A DNA stretch of 64,000 nucleotides from Mesorhizobium sp. PAMC28654 (GTDB lineage Bacteria; Pseudomonadota; Alphaproteobacteria; Rhizobiales; Rhizobiaceae), in contig NZ_CP085135.1 in assembly GCF_020616515.1 (NCBI RefSeq), positions 372,001-436,000 of the forward strand. Reading direction: 5' to 3'. The notes beneath the pieces were generated by a model. That model was given only the letters and a program-made list of their open reading frames with translations. It was not told where the DNA came from and made no database searches. The position numbers were made by a program, and so were the translations under genes. Position 1 is the stretch's first letter. Every line of letters begins with the position of its first letter. This document shows positions 44,367-52,300 of the stretch, one piece after another.

Positions 44367-45287
44367 GTGGGCAGATTGTTGTGGTTAGTTGCGGCAACGC
44401 TGTTGGCGGGGCATGCCAGTGCGGCGGTCATCCAAAAAAGACCCCAAGCGTTGGGTTCGCCGGACTTGATCACGGTTACCGGGATCATAGAGCCCAACGA
44501 CGATCTCCAGTTCAGTCAAATCGCTGCGACGACCGGGCAAGCAATTGTTCTGCTCGATAGCGAGGGCGGATCGGTATTGCCGGCGCTGGAAATAGGTCGG
44601 GCTATTAGGCTGAAGGGTTTCGCTACCGCTGTGGCAAGCGAAACCCTTTGTGCCTCCGCATGTGCATTGACTTGGCTCGCTGGCTCGCCACGGCTGGCGG
44701 GCGAGCAAGCCAAACTTGGCTTCCATGCATCCTATATCGTCAACAATGGCGTTGCCAGCGAAACGGGTGTCGGGAACGCTTTGATCGGGGCGTATCTCAA
44801 CCAAATCGGGCTTTCGCAGAATGCAATCGTTTTCGTCACTTCTGCGCCGCCTGAAGGGATGGCTTGGCTGTCATGGGATAAGGCCAGGGAACTCGGCCTA
44901 CAGGTAGGTTCGTATCAAGCGAACGTTATGTCTCCGGGCACTGGAGACGGGCAAACGGCACCCGAGCCGTACGATCCAATGAAGGCAGCCGCTGCGTTCT
45001 ACAATGCCTTGTCCAACGCCGATGGGGTTTCGGCTGCGGCCCTCGTGGTTCCTGAAAAACGAGGCATCGGCCCGTTCAACGAGGCTTCTATCCATTCATT
45101 TTTCGGTGGGCTTTCCGTTCCGCTGCAACTCGAATCCATTGCACGGCGTGGCGTCGACAAGGTCGCTGTCTCGTATACATATTCCAGATCCGATGGCTCC
45201 GTCTGTGCAGGTAAGGCGGAGGTCCAGACCATCTACAAATACGGCAAGACCCTGATTGGCAAAATACGAGCCCTTAGCGGGTGCTAG
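44367..45287 (+). CDS. Exported ClpP-fold-like protein
   Basis: A 306-aa protein from the GTG at 44367 (GGGAGG just upstream). The signal peptide is MGRLLWLVAATLLAGHASA. The central part carries 'AIVLLDSEGGSVLPALEIGRAIRLKG' (ClpP-like GG-x-V strand) and 'CASACALTWLAGSPRLA', where the 'SxCxSAC' phrase sits at the position of the protease Ser, as in COG3904-type periplasmic proteins. The C-terminal 100 residues are unrelated. Whether it cleaves anything is uncertain. Its stop codon lies within the left 30-bp inverted repeat. Confidence 0.65.
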   Translation: MGRLLWLVAATLLAGHASAAVIQKRPQALGSPDLITVTGIIEPNDDLQFSQIAATTGQAIVLLDSEGGSVLPALEIGRAIRLKGFATAVASETLCASACALTWLAGSPRLAGEQAKLGFHASYIVNNGVASETGVGNALIGAYLNQIGLSQNAIVFVTSAPPEGMAWLSWDKARELGLQVGSYQANVMSPGTGDGQTAPEPYDPMKAAAAFYNALSNADGVSAAALVVPEKRGIGPFNEASIHSFFGGLSVPLQLESIARRGVDKVAVSYTYSRSDGSVCAGKAEVQTIYKYGKTLIGKIRALSGC

Positions 45288-45313
45288 TGGTGAAAACCTA
45301 ACGCTTGATACCC
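45284..45313 (+). repeat. Inverted repeat, left arm
   Basis: Starts CTAGTGGTGAAAACC and ends GCTTGATACCC. Exact partner at 46162-46191. It includes the stop codon of the ClpP-like gene. Confidence 0.85.
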
Positions 45314-45389
45314 GCTGATACGACCGCAATGGGTAGAAAGCGGCCATTCGGGCAGGTGACAGATAGCGGTGGCACGGTCCAAGTCGTCG

Positions 45390-46154
45390 TCACCTGGCCG
45401 ATGTTGTAGAAACCGGCGGCGCTAGATCTGCACCACAAACCTGCGACTGCAGATACTCGACATGAGCTGCCAGCAATGATGGCCAATTTGCCCAGTCGAT
45501 ACCGCTGACCCAAGCGCAAGCTGCTTCATGCCCGTGAACTTGTCGCAGCAGGCAGAAGTAAGCATGGTCTCGCCATGAACCACATAACTGCTCATTGCCG
45601 CTCATCACCTCCATCGCCGAACGCCATGTGAACCACCTCTTGATCCATTCGCCAACCCTGCCGTCGAGATCATCGACGCACTGGGCTATGAAGGCATCAA
45701 GATCACTTTCGTTTGCGACCCAAAAGGGACCACGACCTCCGACAAAGTTTCCGTCGATGCCATCAAAAGATACTCTAAGAAATTGTTTGTTCAGCCGTCG
45801 AGAACTTTGAGTTTTGAACTGCGCCGAACTTGGATCTTTGAGTTCATACCAAGCGTCGAAATCCTTGTATGATTTGGCGAATTTCTTCCACTTGAACACA
45901 ACTACAAGGGCGCAATCATAATCTCCGTACCGGCGGTCCGCATAGCAGTCGAACTCGATGTCGAAGTCCGTCTGATTGTCCGCAGATGCCACCACAAGCT
46001 TGGTGCTGTCCGGCTTAAACCATTTCGCCCCAAGGCGGGTATGGAGTTCTCCTGCCACTTTCATTCGGATTGTTTTTGAATCCAACATACTGAGCAAAGC
46101 CTTCTCTGCGGTTAGTGTAACTGAACTCAGCGGGTATGGGTCGTTTCCTGCCAT
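45390..46154 (-). CDS. Hypothetical protein inside the inverted-repeat unit
   Basis: A 254-aa soluble protein with no signal peptide, rich in Trp ('WIKRWFTWRSAMEV', 'GSWRDHAYFCLL', 'SGIDWANWPSLL'). No family recognised. The ATG at 46154 lies only seven bases from the right inverted repeat, and its ribosome binding site is poorly spaced; M23 (46088) is an alternative with AGAAGG upstream. Confidence 0.55.
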   Translation of the reverse strand: MAGNDPYPLSSVTLTAEKALLSMLDSKTIRMKVAGELHTRLGAKWFKPDSTKLVVASADNQTDFDIEFDCYADRRYGDYDCALVVVFKWKKFAKSYKDFDAWYELKDPSSAQFKTQSSRRLNKQFLRVSFDGIDGNFVGGRGPFWVANESDLDAFIAQCVDDLDGRVGEWIKRWFTWRSAMEVMSGNEQLCGSWRDHAYFCLLRQVHGHEAACAWVSGIDWANWPSLLAAHVEYLQSQVCGADLAPPVSTTSAR

Positions 46155-46161
46155 TCCCTGT

Positions 46162-46191
46162 GGGTATCAAGCGTTAGGTTTTCACCACTAG
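46162..46191 (-). repeat. Inverted repeat, right arm
   Basis: Exact reverse complement of 45284-45313, starting GGGTATCAAGC and ending CCACTAG. Confidence 0.85.
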
Positions 46192-46279
46192 GATACGACG
46201 GGACGAAATCTGTTGCCATTTTTAAATGCCGTCGAAGCCTGCTGTCGTGGCTCTCCCTCGATCCAACAGATTTCCCTCA

Positions 46280-47211
46280 GTGTCTGACCCAAAAAGAAGT
46301 TGGGTGATATCAATGACTTGTGATTCAATCGGAGTTGCGAAGCCTCGACGGAGCATCACATGTGGACTGATATCACCCGCGCCAAGCATGCCCGAAAGGG
46401 ACTACGTTATTCAAGCGATTTGACGGACGCGGAATGGATGGTTCTGGAACCGCTGCTTCCGCCTCGCTCGGCGCTTGGCCGCCCGCCGAAATGGTCGCAG
46501 CGGTCTATCATGGAGGGCGTGTTTTATGTGCTGCGTAGCGGTCTGCCTTGGCGAATGCTGCCCAGGGACTTGCCGCCGGTATCGACGGTGCAGCGCTATT
46601 TCTACGCTTGGCGCGACAGCGGCCTTTGGAACACGATCAACCACCTGCTGCTGATGGCCGTGCGTGTCGCCGCAGGTCGGGAGGCGTCGCCCAGCGCCGG
46701 CGTAATCGACAGCCAAAGCGTGAAAACCACTGAAAGCGGCGGGCTTTGTGGCTACGATGCGGGCAAGAAGATCAAAGGCCGAAAGCGCCATATCCTGACC
46801 GACACCTTGGGCCTGCTGGTCGGCGCGATCGTCCATACCGCTGACATCCAGGACCGAGACGGCGCCCCCGAGGTTCTGGCTTCTATTCGGGAAAGCTTTC
46901 CCTGGCTGCGCCACGTCTTCGCCGATGGCGGCTACGCCGGTGAAAAACTCCAGACCGCGCTCAGGGGAAAAGGTGGCTGGACCCTCGAAATCATCAAGCG
47001 ATCCGACGCCGCAAAAGGCTTCGTCCTGCTCCCGCGCCGGTGGGTGGTGGAACGAACCTTCGCCTGGTTCGGCCGCAACCGACGCCTGTCCAAGGACTTC
47101 GAGCAGACCATCGAAAGCTCCACGGCTTGGCTGCTCCTCGCATCCGTTCAACTCATGACACGGCGCATCGCAAATCCATGATATCCATCAGAAATATTAT
47201 GAGTCAGACTC
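46280..47211 (+). mobile_element. IS5-family insertion sequence, 932 bp
   Basis: Ends GTGTCTGAC (left) and GTCAGACTC (right) match as inverted repeats at 8 of 9 positions and are bracketed by TCA on both sides (46277-46279 and 47212-47214), a TNA-type duplication as in the IS1031 subgroup. The single transposase frame fills the element. Confidence 0.78.
46360..47181 (+). CDS. IS5-family transposase
   Basis: A 273-aa DDE transposase. 'LTDAEWMVLEPLLPPRSALGRPPKWSQRSIMEGVFYVLRSGLPWRMLP' (in pieces) is the conserved N-terminal DUF4096-like part. The catalytic residues lie in 'GVIDSQSVKTTESGG' (first Asp), 'VFADGGYAGEKL' (second Asp) and 'RWVVERTFAWFGRNRRLSKDFE' (Glu). The frame is complete, so the element may be active. 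Confidence 0.92.
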   Translation: MWTDITRAKHARKGLRYSSDLTDAEWMVLEPLLPPRSALGRPPKWSQRSIMEGVFYVLRSGLPWRMLPRDLPPVSTVQRYFYAWRDSGLWNTINHLLLMAVRVAAGREASPSAGVIDSQSVKTTESGGLCGYDAGKKIKGRKRHILTDTLGLLVGAIVHTADIQDRDGAPEVLASIRESFPWLRHVFADGGYAGEKLQTALRGKGGWTLEIIKRSDAAKGFVLLPRRWVVERTFAWFGRNRRLSKDFEQTIESSTAWLLLASVQLMTRRIANP

Positions 47212-47214
47212 TCA

Positions 47215-48631
47215 GGAATTCGGGCCGAAGGCACGAACCGCTAATTTAATTGGTCACAACGTCTGCCATTTATGGCCTCGATATTAAACCGCCGCCCTTT
47301 ATCCCCACTTTGCACAAGTAATCCTGCAACGTTTTCGCTGCACTCTCTATATTGAACGTATTTCCTTCTTGGGACTCGTTCGTCCAATGGGTAAAAATGT
47401 TTTGGATAGGGCATTATTCGATTCAGATATCTTTCTAAAAGTATGCGAAGCAATGAGCCTTTGAAAAAGGCGAAATCGGTTGTTGCACATTCAATTGGTT
47501 GCCTTCGGCAATTTCGCTTCGCTCAATATTCCAATTGATTTCATTATAACCTATCAACACAAGAATCTAATGATGCACTGGTTGAAGGATACACTTTTCC
47601 CTGCCATTAGAATCGGTTTTCCAAAAAAGTGCTGGAAAGACCAATCCCAAAGTGGAAGGGGAAAAGTGTAATCCTGATACCTATGCACTATGGCCATCAG
47701 ATACGTTCTATAAGGCGAACCCCGTTTTATGGGTAAGGAAAGGTCGTCCGTTTTTTCCTTGTGCCCGACTTTCGGCGGAACTTCATGAAATCGATAGAAC
47801 CCGGATCATGAAGTTTGTAGGCGACGAATTTTCACGCTCCTACTCTTGCGAATTTTCTTATAGACAGCTTTTTCCGCTTGGCTGTTCCAAAGCATTGCGG
47901 ATGCTCTGGTTTCCGTATTACCCATTTTTAAAAGTTCGATCTCAGCGGCATATTCGCAACGTGGTCACTACTCGATTGCACGTGTCCGGAACCAACCGGG
48001 ATGGCGATGGGGCTTTAATCGTCAAACTCGCAAATTCATAATCTCTGTTCTAATATGTATCCGTCGAGCTCAATCCAAATTTCAAAACATCGATCACGAA
48101 TTGTTACATTCGTAAAAAGGCGTGATCTGGTGTAATTACGGGTGGTTTAGGCTAAAGCGTTGAAAAATGCATTGGCGCTCTGGCTTATTAAGTCAGCTTT
48201 CTCAACTCTGTGTATCGAGATATTTTCGAATTGCTTGTCGAGCAATACATGAAACGGAAACGCCAGACGTTTCGGAAAGCCGGATCAATCGGAGATGGTC
48301 ACCCGGAAGCAGTGTTGCTGAAAGCCTTTTGTTTGAGTTAGCCAACATCATCGTCTTCCAATTCGATTTGTTCGGAATCGTGAGCCTGCTCTAATAGCAT
48401 ACATATCAGAGGATGCTCGCTTTGTTCGCCGTAAATTTCTAATGTTGAAGTCATGTGGTCGAAAATGTTGGATTTGACGAGGCGATATGATCCGAGGCTG
48501 GACTTTATTTTTGGAGTCTTCAATATTGATAGTCCCGTTAATTAGATGCTGTACCGAATGTGATACAGAGGTATTTATAATTTTGAGCATTTTGCCTCAT
48601 ATTGAGGCGCTGTCGGATCGTGGAACTCCTA
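47215..48631. other. AT-rich region of the island without recognisable genes
   Basis: About 1.4 kb of low-GC DNA after the IS5 copy. Open frames exist, but none matches a family I know. The IS insertion and mixed coding signals suggest remnants of older genes. Confidence 0.4.
47652..48041 (+). CDS. Doubtful ORF, 129 aa
   Basis: The frame begins with GTG after AAGTGGAAGG. The product has several aromatic runs ('SYSCEFSYRQLFPLG', 'LRMLWFPYYPFL') and no recognised domain. It may be non-coding. Confidence 0.25.
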   Translation: MEGEKCNPDTYALWPSDTFYKANPVLWVRKGRPFFPCARLSAELHEIDRTRIMKFVGDEFSRSYSCEFSYRQLFPLGCSKALRMLWFPYYPFLKVRSQRHIRNVVTTRLHVSGTNRDGDGALIVKLANS

Positions 48632-48844
48632 TTACAGCCTATTAAATGCATCCATGGCAGACTCATGATGCTGACAAACAAACAGTCTCGACGGCGGGAC
48701 GGGCAGGTTTAGCGCTCTCCTAGCAGGATCATATTCACTCGGAACAACGGGATGCCCACGATCTTCTGGATGTGAGCAGCGAGTTCCCAATTCCATCGCC
48801 AGCAACTGAGCCAAATGCCGGAAATCGCCGCAATCCAGCTTCAT
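48632..48844 (-). CDS. Possible small protein in the resolvase operon
   Basis: A 70-aa frame (MKLDCGDFRHLAQLLAMELG...) 15 bases after the preceding small gene. Another frame from 48862 (MNAEHVNEAG...) overlaps it, so the true frame is uncertain. No family recognised. Confidence 0.3.
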   Translation of the reverse strand: MKLDCGDFRHLAQLLAMELGTRCSHPEDRGHPVVPSEYDPARRALNLPVPPSRLFVCQHHESAMDAFNRL

Positions 48845-48859
48845 TGACGTGCTCGGCGT

Positions 48860-49039
48860 TCATTGCGATTTCGCTGTCGAGTCGAGCTTTGCTGCCGCCT
48901 TGCGTTCCTCGCTGGCGAGATATTTGTGGAACGAGTCCTCCAGATGGTCAAATCGCTCGACCCCATCCCTTTGGTCGAGTTCAGCCAGTGTGAATCCGGG
49001 GATTGCCTTTCTTTTCGCCTTGGTCGATTTGCTGTTCAA
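48860..49039 (-). CDS. Small charged protein, 59 aa
   Basis: A TTG start at 49039 overlaps the stop of the HTH gene. The product (LNSKSTKAKRKAIPGFTLAE ... SFHKYLASEERKAAAKLDS) is rich in Lys and Glu and looks like a helical small protein. The tight overlap with the HTH gene supports translation by coupling. Function unknown. Confidence 0.45.
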   Translation of the reverse strand: MNSKSTKAKRKAIPGFTLAELDQRDGVERFDHLEDSFHKYLASEERKAAAKLDSTAKSQ

Positions 49040-49224
49040 TTGGCCTTCGATCCAGATTGCTGATTGTCCATTATGTCCGATATGACCCTGCGTACCGTGG
49101 ATCGGCTTAACCCGGCTGCGGCTGCAATTTGGTACGGGCTTTTTGCCGCCAAATGCATTTCGATTATGCGAAATGTCTTTGTCTGGGTCTTTGGACGACG
49201 ATACATCAGTCGATTTTGGGGCAT
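49036..49224 (-). CDS. Small helix-turn-helix protein
   Basis: A 62-aa protein from the ATG at 49224 (GGGAGAGG upstream). Nearly all of it is a helix-turn-helix ('FRIIEMHLAAKSPYQIAAAAGLSRSTVRRVISDIM' in pieces). It follows the resolvase gene by 22 bases and may regulate it or contribute DNA binding. Confidence 0.6.
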   Translation of the reverse strand: MPQNRLMYRRPKTQTKTFRIIEMHLAAKSPYQIAAAAGLSRSTVRRVISDIMDNQQSGSKAN

Positions 49225-49246
49225 TAGGTACCTCTCCCGGTGATTG

Positions 49247-49801
49247 TTAGGCGGCTTCTGCCAAAATTCGATAGACCGATGATCGACCAATGCCCAGCTC
49301 GTTGGCGATGTCGACTGGCTTCTTGCCTGCCTGATGCATAGACACTACGACAGATGACTTGCGCCGAGCGGTTGGGGCTCTCCCTTTGAACTTGTGCTCC
49401 GCTTTGGCCTTGGCGATGCCTTCCCGCTGACGAGCAAGCATAATTTCACGCTCGAACTGCGCTATCGATCCGACGAGGTTCATAAGAAGTCTGCCCGTGG
49501 GCGATGTCGTATCAATCGACATGTCGAGGATTTTCAATCCAACCTGCTTGGCTTCGAGCCGGGCAACAATCTGGCCCAGGTCCGCAACCGAGCGGGCGAG
49601 ACGATCCAATCGGGTGACAACGAGAACATCGTTCTCTCGCACAAAATCAATTGCCCGATCCAGCTCCGGGCGGTTGGAATTAACGGAAGAAACCTGTTCG
49701 CTGAAAACCTTTTCGCATCCCTGCGATTTCAAATCCCGAAGTTGCGCTTCGTAACCGGCCTTTTGCTCGATGGTGCTTGTCCTGCAGTAGCCCACGAACA
49801 T
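49247..49801 (-). CDS. Serine resolvase/invertase
   Basis: A 184-aa protein of the Tn3-resolvase/Hin type: 'FVGYCRTSTIEQKAGYEAQL' with the catalytic Ser in 'RTST', 'VVTRLDRLARSVADLGQIV', 'GRLLMNLVGSIAQFEREI', and a C-terminal HTH ('GKKPVDIANELGIGRSSVYRIL'). AAAGGA precedes the ATG. It acts on short inverted or direct sites; its likely site lies just upstream and has been cut by the IS3 copy. Confidence 0.9.
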   Translation of the reverse strand: MFVGYCRTSTIEQKAGYEAQLRDLKSQGCEKVFSEQVSSVNSNRPELDRAIDFVRENDVLVVTRLDRLARSVADLGQIVARLEAKQVGLKILDMSIDTTSPTGRLLMNLVGSIAQFEREIMLARQREGIAKAKAEHKFKGRAPTARRKSSVVVSMHQAGKKPVDIANELGIGRSSVYRILAEAA

Positions 49802-49832
49802 GCCATATCCTTTCCCAATAGCCTCTTAGAGA

Positions 49833-49881
49833 TTGTGGGACAGAATTCCTAAAATGTCAATGGAACTCTTGTGGGACAGAA
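49833..49881. promoter_or_regulatory. Probable resolvase recombination site (left part)
   Basis: TTGTGGGACAGAA occurs twice as an exact 13-bp direct repeat (49833-49845 and 49869-49881), upstream of the resolvase. CTCTTGTGGGA at 49866-49876 has its exact inverse TCCCACAAGAG at 51140-51150, on the far side of the IS3 element. With the IS removed these form one dyad, as expected of a res subsite. Confidence 0.6.
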
Positions 49882-49931
49882 ACGAACGGATATGGTCTGG
49901 ACTTGCTTCGGTAAAGTGGAGAGCGGGTTGC

Positions 49932-50792
49932 TCATTCGGCGGCGTTTCGCTCGAACTGCATCGGGCTGATGTAGTCGAGCGCGGAATGCCGCCGGATGGG
50001 ATTGTAGAAGCCGTCGATATATCGGGCAATGGCGGCTTGGGCATCGGCGCGGGTAAGGAAAGAGGTGCGCCAGATCAGTTCAGTTTTCAGCGTCTTGAAG
50101 AATGTTTCGACCATGGCGTTATCAAAGCAATTGCCCTTGCCTGACATTGAGATGATGACGCCGGCGGCACGCAATTCGGCTTGGTAGTCGATAGAACAAT
50201 ATTGGCTGCCGCGGTCGGAGTGGTGAATGAGGCCGGGTTCCGGCTGCCGCATGACGAACGCCTTGTTGAGCGCTGCCAGAGCCAGGCTGCGGTGTAGCCG
50301 GTTGCCAGCAGCCCAGCCAACGACCTTGCGGGCAAACAGATCGATGACGACAGCAAGGTACAACCAGCCCTCCCGCGTCCAGATGTAGGAGATGTCGGCA
50401 CCCCATTTCTGGTTGGGACCAGTGGCGGCAAAATCCTGGTCGATGACATTGGGGGCAACCGGAAAGGCGTGTTCGCTGTCCGTCGTGCGCTTGAACCGCC
50501 GCTTCTGTCTTGCCTGGAGGCCATTCTCCCGCATCAGACGCGCCGTTCGTCGCCGGCCAATGGCAAAGCCATTGTCTTGCAGTTCCCGCGTCATGCGCGG
50601 GCTACCATAGGTTCCGTTCGACAGCGCGAACGACGATCGCACATGCGCCAGCATTATCATGTCGTCGCGCTGCCGGCGGCACGCCGGCCGGCGCCCCCAG
50701 GCAAAGTAGCCGCTCGGGCTGACACCCAGCGTCGCGCACAAACGGTCCACAGGGAAATCCTTCTTCGCCTGGTCGATGAGCGCGAACCTCAC
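49932..50792 (-). CDS. IS3 transposase OrfB
   Basis: A 286-aa product with an integrase-core DDE domain: 'KWGADISYIWTREGWLYLAVVIDLFARKVVGW' (first Asp), 'HSDRGSQYCS' (second Asp), and 'NAMVETFFKTLKTEL' (Glu). It starts with GTG overlapping the orfA stop and is probably made as an OrfAB fusion by -1 frameshifting (a TTTTTTC run lies near the end of orfA). Confidence 0.92.
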   Translation of the reverse strand: MRFALIDQAKKDFPVDRLCATLGVSPSGYFAWGRRPACRRQRDDMIMLAHVRSSFALSNGTYGSPRMTRELQDNGFAIGRRRTARLMRENGLQARQKRRFKRTTDSEHAFPVAPNVIDQDFAATGPNQKWGADISYIWTREGWLYLAVVIDLFARKVVGWAAGNRLHRSLALAALNKAFVMRQPEPGLIHHSDRGSQYCSIDYQAELRAAGVIISMSGKGNCFDNAMVETFFKTLKTELIWRTSFLTRADAQAAIARYIDGFYNPIRRHSALDYISPMQFERNAAE

Positions 50793-51082
50793 CGACTTCC
50801 CTCCTTGACGAAAAAAGCCGTCGCCCGTTTCAAGATATCCCGCTCCTGCCGAAGGATTTCATTCTCCCGCCGCAGCCGTTTCAATTCAGCGGCGACATCA
50901 GCATCAGGCGGACGCCCAGGATCGCCCATCTCACGATCCAGCTGCCGACCCATCCATCGCGTCAGCGTCGAGAAACCAACACCAAGATCCTCCGCGATCT
51001 GCCGCTTCGTCCGACCGCTCGTTCGCACAAGGCCAACCGCCTCCGCCTTGAACGCATCCGTAAACTGTCTCTGTTTCGTCAT
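50789..51082 (-). CDS. IS3 transposase OrfA
   Basis: A 97-aa protein with an N-terminal HTH ('FTDAFKAEAVGLVRTSGRTKRQIAEDLGVGFSTLTRWM') and a C-terminal leucine-zipper-like segment ('ELKRLRRENEILRQERDILKRATAFF'). It is the DNA-binding part of the IS3 transposase. Confidence 0.92.
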   Translation of the reverse strand: MTKQRQFTDAFKAEAVGLVRTSGRTKRQIAEDLGVGFSTLTRWMGRQLDREMGDPGRPPDADVAAELKRLRRENEILRQERDILKRATAFFVKEGSR

Positions 51083-51166
51083 CGAGGTCGCCTTTCATCA
51101 GAAGGAAACTCTCCACTTTTTCGGGGCAAGTCCAGTCTTTCCCACAAGAGCAGGGGCTATTGGTTC

Positions 51167-52171
51167 ATGGGGGCGGATTTGGACAGCGCAAAATCGCAAA
51201 GCGATGAAGGTGCCCTCCGGAAGCTCTTTCTGGGTCCCTTGCTGGAACGCTACAGCCTTCTAAAGAATAATGACCTCATTACACTCGCTCACTATACGTC
51301 TGCAAAAGTTCTCCTTGATATGCTGGAAAAGAAAGAAGTGTGGATGAGAAACGCCAGATGCATGAATGATTTTAGCGAAATCGACTATGCGAAGTGGTGT
51401 ATTCAGGAGTATTTTAGAGACGAAAAGCGGCGAGACGCATTTCGATTAGCTTGCGAGAATTGTCATGAAGGTGCCTTTGATTTCGTCAGCAAGCTATTGG
51501 ATGGACATTTACCGGCCATTTATAACAGAACTTACATTTCATGCCTTGCCCAACACGACATTGAAGACGATGCAAACGGACGCTTGTCTATGTGGAGAGG
51601 GTACGGCGGTGCAGACGTAGCCGTTTCGATTGTCCTTCGAAAAGCGGCGGTCATAAGGGATGGGTCTGGGCCCTATGGCATTCAAGGGTATCCGGTGCAG
51701 TATCCAAAAATGGATGGGCTTTTTGAGGATCTAAATAGAAGACGGGATATCATGGTTGAAAATAAGGAGGAGATATCCAGCGGAAGTTTCGAATATTTTA
51801 GAAATCATCTATTCGGAATGTTCCAAGTTTTATTGGCTACAATAAAGCATCCGGGGTTTTCGGAAGAGAACGAGTGGAGGCTAATTTACCTTCCTGATTT
51901 GAACCCGTCTAAAGATATGGAGAAGACCAAGGTGCAGATTGCTTTGAATGGAATGCCGCAATCTATATACAAGATTCCAGTCAATGGAGAGAAGTTCAAT
52001 GATGACCGGGCGGTTACTGTCGATGAGCTTATCCAAGGCATTATTGTCGGCCCGTGCGCAGAAGCCGGCGTCGCAATTGCCGCTATTCAAGATGCATTGA
52101 TGCGAGCAAATCATCGATCCGCTCAAAAGATCGTTCACTTTTGCGGAATCCCATATCGAGAACGCCTATAG
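51167..52171 (+). CDS. DUF2971 family protein
   Basis: A 334-aa soluble protein. 'ITLAHYTSAKVLLDMLEKKEVWMRNARCMNDFSE' near residues 38-71 (in pieces) is the DUF2971 start, and 'ISCLAQHD...LSMWRGYGG..VAVSIVL' near 123-160 is its second conserved block. Members often sit in defence islands; the biochemical role is unknown. It is first in a same-strand series with the UDG-like and RT genes. GC is lower than in the chromosome. Confidence 0.8.
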   Translation: MGADLDSAKSQSDEGALRKLFLGPLLERYSLLKNNDLITLAHYTSAKVLLDMLEKKEVWMRNARCMNDFSEIDYAKWCIQEYFRDEKRRDAFRLACENCHEGAFDFVSKLLDGHLPAIYNRTYISCLAQHDIEDDANGRLSMWRGYGGADVAVSIVLRKAAVIRDGSGPYGIQGYPVQYPKMDGLFEDLNRRRDIMVENKEEISSGSFEYFRNHLFGMFQVLLATIKHPGFSEENEWRLIYLPDLNPSKDMEKTKVQIALNGMPQSIYKIPVNGEKFNDDRAVTVDELIQGIIVGPCAEAGVAIAAIQDALMRANHRSAQKIVHFCGIPYRERL

Positions 52172-52300
52172 CTGCGTCACCAGAATATGGCCCCAATGGC
52201 ACCTGATGGCCTCCATTGAACTAACTGTTTGCGCCGGGAGATTGGATGATAATGAACCCGCAAAGCCAGTTCAATCCCGAGCTGATGGGAGGAATGCAGG

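Larger units (their letters stand above)
45284..46191. mobile_element. 908-bp unit bounded by perfect 30-bp inverted repeats
   Basis: The 30 bases at 45284-45313 are the exact reverse complement of 46162-46191; both outer ends are the palindrome CTAG. Only one gene (45390-46154) lies between. It could be an invertible segment or a non-autonomous transposon-like unit with TIRs and a CTAG duplication. Sequence alone does not decide. Confidence 0.6.
49898..51134 (-). mobile_element. IS3-family insertion sequence, 1237 bp
   Basis: Terminal inverted repeats TGGACTTGC...AAAGTGGAGAG, differing at a few interior positions, bound the element. GTC is duplicated on both sides (49895-49897 and 51135-51137). 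It encodes orfA and orfB in overlapping frames. It lies between the resolvase and the DUF2971 gene and splits the probable res site. Confidence 0.87.

Noticed and set aside
46411..47151. Minus-strand frame within the IS5 transposase
   Set aside because: Antisense of a complete DDE transposase gene.
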